A stretch of 64,000 bases of DNA from JALZKA01 sp033856515 (GCA_033856515.1 JAWVEY010000041.1:67850-131849), one strand, 5' to 3'; positions 34,454 through 43,339 are shown, numbered from the stretch's first letter. A program made the numbers and translations. Notes: a model not told the origin generated them from the letters alone.

Positions 34454-35277
34454 GCTGGAACTCAGACCCCGTGGTCGTCACCTGCGCCATCACCGGCGCC
34501 GACGTGTTCAGGGAGAACAACCCGAACATCCCCTACACGACCGAGGAGATCGCGGATTCGGCAATCGAGGCGGCGGAGGCCGGCGCGACCATCGTTCACC
34601 TCCACGTCCGCGAGGACGACGGCACGCCGAGCGGGCGCCCAGAGCTGTTCGTCGACGTGATCGACCGCATCCGCGCCAAGAGCCCGGTCTTGACCATGGT
34701 CTCGACTGGCGGCTCGAACGACATGACGATCGAGGAGCGCACGACGGGCCTGGAGGCAAAGCCAGACATCTCGGGCGTCGAGTCGGGGTCGATGAACTTT
34801 GGCGACGAGACCTTCATCACGCCGCCGCCGGCGGGCCGCGGCATCGCCAAGCGGGCCCAGGCCGAGGGCATCGCTCTTGAGGTCGAGGTCTTCGACGTCG
34901 GGCACGTGGTGAGCGCCGTGAAGTGGCTCGAGGATGGAGTGATCCCGGCGCCGATGCGGATCAATCTCGTCTTCGGAGTTCCCGGAGGGATTGACGCCTC
35001 GCCCGAGGCCCTCGACGCGATGCTCCGCCCGCTCCCGCCGGAGGCGTTCTGGACCGTCACCTGCATCGGCCGCCACCACCGCCGCATGCTCGGCCTGGCC
35101 CTCCTCAAGGGGGCGCCGGGCATCCGGACCGGGCTCGAGGACGTCGCCTACATCGAGAAGGGCGTTCACGCGCCGTCGAACGCGGCCCTCGTCGAGATGG
35201 CCTGCGACATGACCCGGTCACTCGGCCGCGAGGTGGCGAGCCAGGACCAGGCGAAGGAGCTCCTGGGGCTTGGCTGA
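34450..35277 (+). CDS. kce: 3-keto-5-aminohexanoate cleavage enzyme (BKACE/DUF849 family)
   Basis: 275 aa. VVVTCAITGADVF and AGATIVHLHVREDDG (zinc-binding HLHVR) open the TIM barrel; VSTGGSNDMTIEERTTGLE, GSMNFGDETFITPP, EVEVFDVGHV (zinc Glu) and INLVFGVPGG are the conserved family blocks, and RTGLEDVAYIEKGVHAPSNA closes it. Kce condenses 5-amino-3-oxohexanoate with acetyl-CoA to give acetoacetate and 3-aminobutyryl-CoA. The wider family accepts several beta-keto acids, but adjacency to kdd supports this one. Starts overlap on both sides. Confidence 0.9.
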   Translation: MSWNSDPVVVTCAITGADVFRENNPNIPYTTEEIADSAIEAAEAGATIVHLHVREDDGTPSGRPELFVDVIDRIRAKSPVLTMVSTGGSNDMTIEERTTGLEAKPDISGVESGSMNFGDETFITPPPAGRGIAKRAQAEGIALEVEVFDVGHVVSAVKWLEDGVIPAPMRINLVFGVPGGIDASPEALDAMLRPLPPEAFWTVTCIGRHHRRMLGLALLKGAPGIRTGLEDVAYIEKGVHAPSNAALVEMACDMTRSLGREVASQDQAKELLGLG

Positions 35278-35923
35278 CGCGGCGACAGTTGCTCCGCGTA
35301 CCGACCGGCGCTCTTCGCGTCAGCGGGGCCCGGCGACCCGTGAGGACATCCACGCGGTGGCGCTCGACCTCTTCGCGCGCCTGGGCTACCACGCGACTTC
35401 CATGCGCGCGATCGCGTCGGCGGCCGGCATCCAGCCTGCGGCGATCTACCACTGGTACCCGTCGAAGGAGGCGCTTCTGGTCTACCTCCAGGACGACTTC
35501 ATGGATCGGTTGACCGTCAAGCTCGAGGTCGCGATGGCAGCTCAGAAGCGGCCAGCCCTGAAGCTCGCCGCGGCGGTGCGCGAGCATGTCGTCTTCCACG
35601 GCCTCAACACGCGCGCCGCGTTCGTGACGGACTCGGAGATCCGTGCGCTCGGACCGGAGGCGAAGAAGCGCCTGATCGCCCAGCGCGACGCGTACCAGGA
35701 CATCTTCATCGAGGCGACAGAGGGCGGCGTCGAGGACGGCTCGCTGCGGGTCTCGAACCCGAGGGTTGCGATGTACTCGACGCTCCTGGCGTGTACGGGG
35801 GTTGCGCTTTGGTTCGACCCGAACGGGCCCCTCACGCTGGTTGAGGTGGCCGACCTCCAGGTCGAGCTCGTCCTCTCATCTCTTGGCGCGGAGCCCGCGC
35901 TGATCGCCGAGGCAATGCAATGA
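35270..35923 (+). CDS. TetR family transcriptional regulator of the kdd-kce unit
   Basis: 217 aa from TTG 35270, overlapping the kce stop by 8 bases. The N-terminal HTH reads VALDLFARLGYHATSMRAIASAAGIQPAAIYHWYPSKEALL, which is typical TetR. The ligand domain is helical and unassigned. Its position inside the catabolic and transport genes suggests local, probably ligand-relieved, repression of this unit. Candidate operators are the GGTACC pair before the transporter genes or the sequence before kdd. Confidence 0.92.
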   Translation: MADAATVAPRTDRRSSRQRGPATREDIHAVALDLFARLGYHATSMRAIASAAGIQPAAIYHWYPSKEALLVYLQDDFMDRLTVKLEVAMAAQKRPALKLAAAVREHVVFHGLNTRAAFVTDSEIRALGPEAKKRLIAQRDAYQDIFIEATEGGVEDGSLRVSNPRVAMYSTLLACTGVALWFDPNGPLTLVEVADLQVELVLSSLGAEPALIAEAMQ

Positions 35924-36873
35924 CGAGGATCAAGCCACCAGCCCTGCCGGAGAAGGCGACGATCGCCGTGGTCGCACCGTCGGGCCCGGCCCAGACCCGC
36001 TCCGAGCTGGAGCAGGCCACCGCCTACTTCGCAAGGCGGGGCCACGAGGTCGTCTTCGGGCCGAACCACCGCAACGTCCACGGCTACCTGGCGGGGACCG
36101 ACTCAGAGAGAGCCGAGGACCTGCAGTGGGCCCTATCCGAGCCCGGCATTGACATGGTCCACACGATGGCGGGCGGCTACGGCGTCGCCCGGATGCTCCA
36201 CCTCGTCGATTGGGACACGGTGGGCGACCCGCGCATCGTCTGCGGCTTCTCAGACATCACAGCCCTGCACCTCGCGCTCGCGAAGTACAAGGGCTGGGTT
36301 TCCTTCTACGGGCCGAACTTCATGCGGTTCACGCGTAGGAAGGATGAGCTCACGAAGGAGACCGAGGAGTGGTTCCATCGCGCTTTTCAGCCGGAGCCGC
36401 TGGGCCGTGTGTTCTCAGACCCCGAGAACCCGTATGTGCTCACCGTCGGCGCAGGCAAGGCCGAGGCGCCGATCGTGGGTGGGTGCCTCACCCTCCTGTG
36501 CTCGAGCATCGGCACCCCGTATGAGGTCGACACGGACGGCTGCATCGTGATGGTCGAGGACCTGTTCTCGGAGACCTACCTGGTGGACACGGCGCTCAAC
36601 CACCTGATCCGCGCGGGGAAGCTCGACAACGCGAAGGGCTTCGTCTTCGGGACGAACGTCGACCTCAAGCCGCTCACGGTCCCCGAGGAGCCGGAGTCGA
36701 TGCTCTCGGTGGAGGAGATCCTGGACGAGCTGATCGCGCCGCTTGGGATCCCGGCGATCGCGAACGTCCCGGTCGGACACGGCAAGCACATGGCGGCGAT
36801 CCCGCTTGGCGCCATGGCGCGGGTCGACGGCGACGCGAAGACCCTCGAGGTCCTAGAGGCAGGGGTGGCCTGA
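35920..36873 (+). CDS. S66 family LD-carboxypeptidase / MccF-like peptidase
   Basis: 317 aa, cytoplasmic (no signal). The S66 Ser-Glu-His triad is visible: Ser111 in CGFSDITALH, Glu213 in MVEDLFSETY and His287 in VGHGKH, with APSGPA near the start and MAGGYGVARM before the nucleophile. S66 enzymes include muramoyl LD-carboxypeptidases and MccF, which cleaves the amide bond of microcin C-type peptide-nucleotides. In this operon, with a peptide transporter and a DmpA-type aminopeptidase, it most likely processes an imported peptide or conjugate. Its ATG overlaps the TetR stop by 4 bases. Confidence 0.93.
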   Translation: MTRIKPPALPEKATIAVVAPSGPAQTRSELEQATAYFARRGHEVVFGPNHRNVHGYLAGTDSERAEDLQWALSEPGIDMVHTMAGGYGVARMLHLVDWDTVGDPRIVCGFSDITALHLALAKYKGWVSFYGPNFMRFTRRKDELTKETEEWFHRAFQPEPLGRVFSDPENPYVLTVGAGKAEAPIVGGCLTLLCSSIGTPYEVDTDGCIVMVEDLFSETYLVDTALNHLIRAGKLDNAKGFVFGTNVDLKPLTVPEEPESMLSVEEILDELIAPLGIPAIANVPVGHGKHMAAIPLGAMARVDGDAKTLEVLEAGVA

Positions 36874-36878
36874 TGCCC

Positions 36879-36897
36879 GGTACCAGGTACCTAATAC
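36879..36897 (+). promoter_or_regulatory. GGTACC-A-GGTACC element and possible internal promoter
   Basis: Two copies of the self-complementary hexamer GGTACC, one base apart (36879-36891), are followed directly by TAATAC (36892-36897), a fair -10 box. This is the largest gap (46 bases) inside the ten-gene unit and lies just upstream of the binding-protein gene. It could be an operator plus internal promoter that lets the transporter be expressed separately. Confidence 0.35.
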
Positions 36898-36919
36898 AAC
36901 GCTCACAAATGGAGGCACG

Positions 36920-38755
36920 ATGACGAGGTACGCGAGGCTCCCGGTGGCACTGGCGGTCCTGTTCGCGACGGCGGCCTTGGCAATCATCGCCGTGCCTGGG
37001 CAGGCACAGGAGGACTCGGGCTCGGAGAGCGGATCCCAAGACGTCTTCAGGGTCGGCTGGTCCCAGGATCCCAAGACGCTCAACCCCTTCGTCGGCGTCA
37101 ACGAGGAGGAGTTCACGATCTGGGCGATCAACTGGGAGCTGCTCGTGGGCTTCGATCCCGAGGACCTCACTCCGGCTCCGGCGATCGCGGAATCGTGGGA
37201 CGTCTCCGAGGACGGCAAGACGGTTACCTTCCACCTGATCGAGGACGCGAAGTGGTCCGACGGCGAGCCGATCACGTCCGAGGACGTCAAGTGGTCGCTC
37301 GAGACGCTCGGCGAGGAGGGCCTGCTCTTCGCCGGTTACACCGCCGGCGTCGAGTCGATCAAGACGCCCGACGATCACACGGTCATCCTCACCAGCGAGG
37401 AGCCCAACGCCCGCCTGATCGGCGACCTCTTCGTTTACGTCCTGCCCGAGCACATCTGGGGCAAGGTGCCGGTGGACGAGCTCACCGGTGGCTACCAGCC
37501 GGAGGTGCCGCTGGTCGGCAGTGGCCCGTACATCGTCACCGAGTTCGAGCGGAGCCGGATTCTGAAGATGACGCCGAACCCGGAGTGGCGCGGCGAGCAG
37601 CCCGCCTTCGACGAGCTCCAGTTCATCCGCTACGGCAGCGCCGACGCCGTCGAGCGCGCCCTCACCCTCGGCGAGGTCGATTTCATTCCCGAGGTGCAGC
37701 CGGCCACCTTCGACCGCCTCGGCGAGCAGGAGGGGATCGAGGTCGTGAACGCGCCCACCTACTCGTTCACCGAGCTCGCCTTCAACCTCTGCTCGGAGGA
37801 GAACTGCCCGGACGCGCAGTTCAACCCTGCAATTCAGGACCAGACGATGCGGCAGGCGATCGCCTATTCGATCGACCGCGAGCGAAACAACGAGATAGCC
37901 AACCTCGGGACCTCGTTCGTCGCCCACGGCATCCTGCCGTCGTTCTACAAGGATTTCTACGAAGTCCCGGAGCTGGACTACCCGTACGACCCCGAGCTGG
38001 CGAACCAGATGCTCGACGACGCCGGCTGGGAGCTGAACGCGGACGGGATTCGTGAGAAGGACGGGGTCGTCGCGTCGTTCGATCTCTTCGTGCGCTCGGA
38101 GGCCCCCGCAGAGATCCAGTACGCGAAGCTGATCGCCGAGCAGACCGAGGAGATCGGCGTCGAGTTCAACCTCCAGGTGGTGAGCACGGACAAGCTCACG
38201 GAGCTCACCGTCCGCAAGGAGGACGGCTTGCCGGCGCCCGAGTTCGATACCTTCATCTGGGGCTGGGGAGGGGACCCGTACGACCCGAGCGCGCTGCTCG
38301 ACCTCGTGACCACGAGCCAGATCGGAGCCTCCTCCGACTCCTTCTACTCGAACCCTGAGTACGACCAGTTGATGGAGGAGCAGGTCACCCTCGTCGGGGA
38401 GGAGAAACTGGAGGAGCGCAAGGAGCTGATCAAGGAGATGGTCGCCATGGTCCAGGAGGACCTTCCCTATCTCGTGCTCAGCTACGACCCCTACCTCGAG
38501 GCCTACAACGAGGACGCGCTCGGCAACGTCGAGCGCCTGTGCCCGGCCGAGACCGGCGAGATCCTCTGCCAGCAGGTCTCTTATGAGCCGCTGCTGACCC
38601 TGACGCCCGGAGAGGGCTCGTCGGGGGCGGAGACCGTTTCCGGCGTTCCGGGCGGCGTAGTGGCCATCGGCGCGTTAATCATTGCCATCGTTGCCTTCCT
38701 CGTCGGGCGGGCCCGGGGCCGGCGCGAGACCGAGCCAATGGAGTTGCCGACGTGA
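36920..38755 (+). CDS. Oligopeptide ABC transporter substrate-binding protein with C-terminal anchor
   Basis: 611 aa with GGAGG before the ATG. An N-terminal signal (VALAVLFATAALAIIAVPGQAQ) without a lipobox Cys is followed by the SBP_bac_5 fold: FRVGWSQDPKTLNPFVGVNEEE, AIAESWDVSEDGKTVTFHL, WSDGEPITSEDVKWSLE and MRQAIAYSIDRE. The usual lipid anchor is replaced by a C-terminal membrane helix (VPGGVVAIGALIIAIVAFLVG) with a basic tail. It should capture di- or oligopeptides or similar conjugates outside the membrane for the two permeases that follow. Confidence 0.94.
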   Translation: MTRYARLPVALAVLFATAALAIIAVPGQAQEDSGSESGSQDVFRVGWSQDPKTLNPFVGVNEEEFTIWAINWELLVGFDPEDLTPAPAIAESWDVSEDGKTVTFHLIEDAKWSDGEPITSEDVKWSLETLGEEGLLFAGYTAGVESIKTPDDHTVILTSEEPNARLIGDLFVYVLPEHIWGKVPVDELTGGYQPEVPLVGSGPYIVTEFERSRILKMTPNPEWRGEQPAFDELQFIRYGSADAVERALTLGEVDFIPEVQPATFDRLGEQEGIEVVNAPTYSFTELAFNLCSEENCPDAQFNPAIQDQTMRQAIAYSIDRERNNEIANLGTSFVAHGILPSFYKDFYEVPELDYPYDPELANQMLDDAGWELNADGIREKDGVVASFDLFVRSEAPAEIQYAKLIAEQTEEIGVEFNLQVVSTDKLTELTVRKEDGLPAPEFDTFIWGWGGDPYDPSALLDLVTTSQIGASSDSFYSNPEYDQLMEEQVTLVGEEKLEERKELIKEMVAMVQEDLPYLVLSYDPYLEAYNEDALGNVERLCPAETGEILCQQVSYEPLLTLTPGEGSSGAETVSGVPGGVVAIGALIIAIVAFLVGRARGRRETEPMELPT

Positions 38756-38765
38756 GAGGGCGCGG

Positions 38766-39734
38766 ATGAACACTCGCTGGCTCATCGGCAAGGTCGGCGC
38801 CGCGGCGCTGACGCTCGTCTTCGTGCTCATCTTCAACTTCTTCCTCTTCAGGGCCATCGGCGATCCGACCGAGCAGCTCGTGCGACTGCCACAGTCGACC
38901 CCCGAGGAGATCGCGGAGCTTCGCGCTGAGTACGGGCTCGACAAGCCGCTTCTCAGTCAGTTCGCCGATTACGTCGGCGACACATTCACGGGCGAGCTCG
39001 GGATCAGCCAGCGCACGCGCGAGCCGGTCTGGGACGAGATCAAGAGGGCGATTCCGTGGACGCTCCTCCTCGTCGGCGTCGGGACCCTGATCGCAACGAT
39101 CTTGGGGGCATGGATGGGGGTAAAGGCCGCGACGAAACGCGGGACCCGAACCGACGACGGCCTGCTCAGCTTCAACCTGTTCACCTACGCCGCGCCCGAG
39201 TATTGGATCGGGATCATCCTCATCCTCGTCTTCGCGGTGGCGATCCCGATATTCCCGGCGGGTCAGCAGGTCACCCCGGGGGTCGAGTTCTCGAGCTGGT
39301 TCGCCGAGGCGGCGGACGTGCTCGATCACCTCGTGCTGCCGGTGACGGCGATGACCTTCTTGCTCTTGGGCCAGTACTTCCTGATCATGCGCTCGTCGAT
39401 GGTGGAGGTCCTCACGGAGGACTTCGTCACAGTCAAGCGTGCGACGGGGCTGCCGTGGAACCGCGTGGTCTCAAAGCACGCCGTCCCGAACGCGCTCCTG
39501 CCGCTGGTGACGATCGCGGCGATCCAGTTCGGCGCGGTCGCCGGCGGCGCGGTGACCATCGAGGCCCTGTTCTCGTGGCCCGGACTGGGCGAGCTCTCCT
39601 ACGACGCGATCGGCGACAAGGACTTCCCGATCCTGCAGGGAACGTTCCTGGTCTTCTCGTTCGCGGTGATCTTCGCCAACCTGATTGCCGACTGCCTGTA
39701 CTTCGCCCTCGACCCCAGGGTGCAGGCAAAGTGA
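38766..39734 (+). CDS. Oligopeptide ABC transporter permease, DppB type
   Basis: 322 aa from the ATG at 38766. About six membrane helices and the BPD_transp_1 domain are present, with the EAA loop near MVEVLTEDFVTVKRATGLPWNRVVSKHAVPNALLP and the conserved LGISQRTREPVWDEI (as GELGISQRT) in the N-terminal outer loop. It is the first of two permeases that form the import channel. It starts 10 bases after the binding-protein stop, and its stop overlaps the next start (GTGA). Confidence 0.94.
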   Translation: MNTRWLIGKVGAAALTLVFVLIFNFFLFRAIGDPTEQLVRLPQSTPEEIAELRAEYGLDKPLLSQFADYVGDTFTGELGISQRTREPVWDEIKRAIPWTLLLVGVGTLIATILGAWMGVKAATKRGTRTDDGLLSFNLFTYAAPEYWIGIILILVFAVAIPIFPAGQQVTPGVEFSSWFAEAADVLDHLVLPVTAMTFLLLGQYFLIMRSSMVEVLTEDFVTVKRATGLPWNRVVSKHAVPNALLPLVTIAAIQFGAVAGGAVTIEALFSWPGLGELSYDAIGDKDFPILQGTFLVFSFAVIFANLIADCLYFALDPRVQAK

Positions 39735-40582
39735 CCGGCGCGAGGGCAAGAGAGCTTCTCTTCGGCAGCTGGCGCGGGCGGATCAGCCTTTCGGTACTGG
39801 GCCTGTTCATATTCATCGCGATCTTCGGCGGTGCGCTCGCGCCCGACGATCCCTACGCCTCGAGCCTGGAAACGTTGGAGCCACCGAGCTCAGAGCATTG
39901 GCTGGGCACCACGGAGCAGGGCTCTGACGTTCTCTCGCAACTCCTGGTCGGGGCTCGCGTGTCGATCGTGGTCGGTTTCGCCGCGGCCATCATCTCGGCG
40001 GTGATCGGGGCCGCCGTCGGCCTTGCGAGCGGCTATTTCGGAGGCTGGACCGATCGCATCCTGGACGGGATCGACAACTGGTTCCTGGTGATCCCGACGC
40101 TGCCGCTGATGATCGTGCTCTCGGCCCTGCTCTCCCCATCGCTTGGGGTGCTGATTCTGGTCATCGGGATTACGTCGTGGGCGGGGACCGGACGCATCGT
40201 TCGCTCCCATGTGCTGACCCTGCGCGAACGGCCCTTTGTCGAGCGCGCGCAAGCGCTGGGCGCCAGTCACTGGCACATCCTCAAGACCCACATCTTCCCC
40301 AACGCGCTGCCGCTGATCTTCGCCAACACCGTCCTGATCATCGCCATAGCGATCCTGTCGGAGTCCGCCCTGGCCTTCCTCGGCCTGGGCGACCCGACGA
40401 ACATCTCGTGGGGGACGATGCTGCAGAACGCCTTCTCCTCGGGCGCGCCAAGCGCCGAGGCCTGGTGGTACGTGATTCCACCCGGGCTGTGCATAACGCT
40501 GCTGGTCCTCTCGGTCGCGATGATCGGTTACCAATTCGAGGAATACGTCAACCCGCGTCTCCTGGAGCAGCACGAAGCATGA
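39731..40582 (+). CDS. Oligopeptide ABC transporter permease, DppC type
   Basis: 283 aa from GTG 39731. Typical DppC features: LAPDDPYASSLETLEPPSSEHWLGTTEQGSDVLSQLLVGARVS after the first helix, then VRSHVLTLRERPFVERAQALGASHWHILKTHIFPNALPL as the EAA loop contacting the ATPase, and ESALAFLGLGDPTNISWGTML near the end. Five or six helices. It pairs with the preceding permease; both neighbours overlap it by 4 bases. Confidence 0.94.
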   Translation: MTGARARELLFGSWRGRISLSVLGLFIFIAIFGGALAPDDPYASSLETLEPPSSEHWLGTTEQGSDVLSQLLVGARVSIVVGFAAAIISAVIGAAVGLASGYFGGWTDRILDGIDNWFLVIPTLPLMIVLSALLSPSLGVLILVIGITSWAGTGRIVRSHVLTLRERPFVERAQALGASHWHILKTHIFPNALPLIFANTVLIIAIAILSESALAFLGLGDPTNISWGTMLQNAFSSGAPSAEAWWYVIPPGLCITLLVLSVAMIGYQFEEYVNPRLLEQHEA

Positions 40583-42384
40583 GCGCGCCTCTTTTAGACG
40601 TCTCGGACCTTCGGGTCACTACCCGCGACGGCTCGCCCATCGTCGACGGGGTCGGCTTCGAGGTGCGAGCGGGAGAGGCGCTTGGGATTGCCGGCGAATC
40701 GGGCTGCGGCAAGACGACCACGGCGCTCGCGGTGATGAGGCTCCTGCCGGCGTCCCTTACGCAGACCGGGACGATCACCCTGCGCCCTGAGAACGTGGCG
40801 AAGCAGATCAACGTGGGGCGGCGGACTGAGCGGGGCATGCAGGTGGTGCGCTGGCGTCACGTCTCGCTGGTCTTCCAAGGGGCGATGAACTCCCTCGACC
40901 CGGTCCAGCGCGTCGACGACCAGATTGCCGAGGCGATCAAACTTCACGATCGTGACGTGGGCAAGGGCGAGGTCGCCGAGCGGATCTCAGAGCTCATGTC
41001 GACGGTCGGCCTGACGGCAGTAACGGCGAGGCGCTATCCGCATCAGCTCTCCGGCGGTCAGCGCCAGCGGGCGATGACGGCGCTTGCCCTTGCCTGCAAT
41101 CCGCCGCTCGTGATCGCCGATGAGCCGACGACGGCGCTCGACGTGGTGATGCAGGCGCAGGTCCTCCAGCTCCTCGAGCGCCTGCGTGAGCGCCTCGGCC
41201 TGGCGCTGATCCTGATCTCGCACGACCTGGGGGTGCTCGCCGAAACCTGCGACCGCGTCGCGATCATGTACGAGGGCAAGATCGTCGAGATCGGCGACGC
41301 GGGTCAGATCTTCGGCGCGCCTGAGCACGAATACACGAAGAAGCTCCTCTCGATCCTGCCCGTGATCGGCGGCGAGCGCCGGGTGGCGCCGGCTTCAAGC
41401 AACGGGGGAGAGTCGCCGCTGATCGAGGTCCGCGACCTCTCCGTGCGATTCCCGACGCAGGCAGGGGAGGCACGCGCGGTCGATGGCGTTTCGCTCGACT
41501 GGAAGCGGGGCGAGATCCTGGGCGTGGTTGGGGAGTCGGGCTGCGGAAAATCGACGACGGCGCGCGCCATCCTGGGCCTGGTCGAGCCGCAGGAGGGCGA
41601 GGTACTCCTCGATGGCAAGGCCGCCGAGGGCCGCGGCGAGATGCGAGACCTTCGTAAGCGCATCCAGATGATCTTCCAGGACCCGTACCAGACGCTGAAT
41701 CCGCGACATCGCGTACGCACCCTGGTCGCGGAGCCGCTGGTGGTCATGGGGATCGACCGCTCCGAGCACGAGGCGCGGGTCGCGAAGTCGCTCAACGACG
41801 TCGGCCTTGAGCCCGAGCGCTTCAAGGACCGGTATCCGCATCAGCTTTCGGGCGGGCAGCGCCAGCGCGTCGCGATTGCCGCGTCGCTCGTCTTGGAGCC
41901 GGACGGGCTGATCTGCGACGAGCCGGTCTCGATGCTGGACACGTCAGTCCGCGCGCAGATCCTGGACGTCCTTTGCGGGCTTCGCGAGAGCCGCGACCTC
42001 GGCCTCATGTTCATCACCCACGACCTGAGCCTCGCGTGGTCGCTTTGCGACCGGCTGGCTGTGATGTACCTGGGGCGCGTGGTCGAGCAGGGCCTGGCGA
42101 CCGACGTGATCGAGCGCCCGCAACATCCCTACACGCAGGCGCTGGTCGACGCGATCCCCGTCCCGGTTCCGGGTGGCGGCGGCGAGCGAGAGCTGCTCAA
42201 GGGCGAGCTGCCAGATCCGACCAACGTGCCGCAGGGCTGCCGCTTCCATCCGCGGTGCCCGAAGCGGTTCGGTCCATGCGACTCGGTCGACCCCGGGCTG
42301 CTTCCGGCGGGAGCCAAGGGGCAGCTGGCGGCGTGTCTCCTTCATGATCCGGCGCATGCCGGAGCCGCGACCAGAAGTGCCTGA
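40579..42384 (+). CDS. Fused dual ATPase of the oligopeptide ABC transporter (DppD-DppF)
   Basis: 601 aa from ATG 40579, holding two complete ATP-binding cassettes in one chain. Domain 1 has GESGCGKTT (about residue 40), HQLSGGQRQR and VIADEPTTALD; domain 2 has GESGCGKST (about residue 320), the same signature and LICDEPVSMLD. The C-terminal oligo_HPY segment (GCRFHPRCPKRF) is the usual one for peptide transporters. It drives import through the two permeases. Fusion of D and F is common in Actinobacteria. Confidence 0.95.
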   Translation: MSAPLLDVSDLRVTTRDGSPIVDGVGFEVRAGEALGIAGESGCGKTTTALAVMRLLPASLTQTGTITLRPENVAKQINVGRRTERGMQVVRWRHVSLVFQGAMNSLDPVQRVDDQIAEAIKLHDRDVGKGEVAERISELMSTVGLTAVTARRYPHQLSGGQRQRAMTALALACNPPLVIADEPTTALDVVMQAQVLQLLERLRERLGLALILISHDLGVLAETCDRVAIMYEGKIVEIGDAGQIFGAPEHEYTKKLLSILPVIGGERRVAPASSNGGESPLIEVRDLSVRFPTQAGEARAVDGVSLDWKRGEILGVVGESGCGKSTTARAILGLVEPQEGEVLLDGKAAEGRGEMRDLRKRIQMIFQDPYQTLNPRHRVRTLVAEPLVVMGIDRSEHEARVAKSLNDVGLEPERFKDRYPHQLSGGQRQRVAIAASLVLEPDGLICDEPVSMLDTSVRAQILDVLCGLRESRDLGLMFITHDLSLAWSLCDRLAVMYLGRVVEQGLATDVIERPQHPYTQALVDAIPVPVPGGGGERELLKGELPDPTNVPQGCRFHPRCPKRFGPCDSVDPGLLPAGAKGQLAACLLHDPAHAGAATRSA

Positions 42385-43321
42385 ACGCTGGCGTGACATC
42401 GCAGGCCCCGTCGGCCACCTGCCGCCCGGAGAGCGGAACGCGATCACCGACGTGCTGGGCGTGCGGGTCGGTCACTCGCAGGCCCAAAGTGGCCAGCGCA
42501 CCGGCGTGACGGTAGTTGAGCCGCCCGACCTGCCCGCGAGGGCGGGCACGGCCGTCGTGAACGGCACGGGCGAGCTGACCTCAAAGCTCGAGATCGACGA
42601 GACCGGCTGGATCCGGACGCCGATATATCTGTGCGGGACGCACGCGCTAGGCACCGTCTATCAGGCGGCGATCATGGCCTCGGGCCACGGCCCTCAGGAC
42701 GTTGTCATCCCGGTGGTGGGGGAGACCGACGACGGGGACCTGGCCGATTCGCGCACCGTGGTCGCCGAGGACGTTCAGGCGGCGCACGAATCCCTTGGCA
42801 AGGAGGTTGCCGAGGGAACCGTCGGCGGAGGTACAGGCATGCAGCTCTACGACTTCGCAGGTGGTATCGGCACCGCATCGCGCCGGGTGGGCGACTGGCA
42901 CGTCGGCGTCCTTCTTCAGTGCAACTTCGGCGACCGCGAGTACCTCGACCTACTTGGGACGAGCCTGGGCCCGTCGGTTCGGCCCGCCGCCAGCGACGGC
43001 TCATGCATCGCCATCTGCGCCACCGACGCGCCGCTATCGGCGCAACAGCTGAAGCGCCTGGCGCTGCGCCCGCTCCTTGGCCTCGTCCGGACGGGCTCGT
43101 ACGGCTCCGAAGGTTCCGGAGAGATCGGCATGGCGTTCTCGACGGTGACTGGCGGCGACCTGGACAACGACCAGCTCAACCCGATCTTCGCGGCCGCCTA
43201 CGAGTCGGCTCACGAGGCCGTCATGAACTGCCTGGTCGCGGCGAGGCCCGCGGAACGCCTCGACGGGACCATGCAGGACGCGTTCCCGATCGAGCGTGCG
43301 CGCCAGTTGGCTGCCGGCTGA
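42356..43321 (+). CDS. P1 (DmpA/BapA-type) N-terminal nucleophile aminopeptidase
   Basis: 321 aa from ATG 42356; GTG 42377 would give a shorter overlap with the ATPase gene. The family core is clear: NAITDVLGVRVGHSQ, NGTGELT, GTVGGGTGMQLYDFAGGIGTASR and the self-cleavage/nucleophile site SDGSCIAICATDAPL with Ser216. DmpA and BapA in this family remove N-terminal residues from peptides, including beta-amino acids that ordinary peptidases cannot cleave. As last gene of the kdd-kce-transporter unit it most likely frees a beta-amino acid from the imported substrate. Confidence 0.9.
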   Translation: MPEPRPEVPERWRDIAGPVGHLPPGERNAITDVLGVRVGHSQAQSGQRTGVTVVEPPDLPARAGTAVVNGTGELTSKLEIDETGWIRTPIYLCGTHALGTVYQAAIMASGHGPQDVVIPVVGETDDGDLADSRTVVAEDVQAAHESLGKEVAEGTVGGGTGMQLYDFAGGIGTASRRVGDWHVGVLLQCNFGDREYLDLLGTSLGPSVRPAASDGSCIAICATDAPLSAQQLKRLALRPLLGLVRTGSYGSEGSGEIGMAFSTVTGGDLDNDQLNPIFAAAYESAHEAVMNCLVAARPAERLDGTMQDAFPIERARQLAAG

Positions 43322-43339
43322 CGCCGTCAGACTTGTCGA

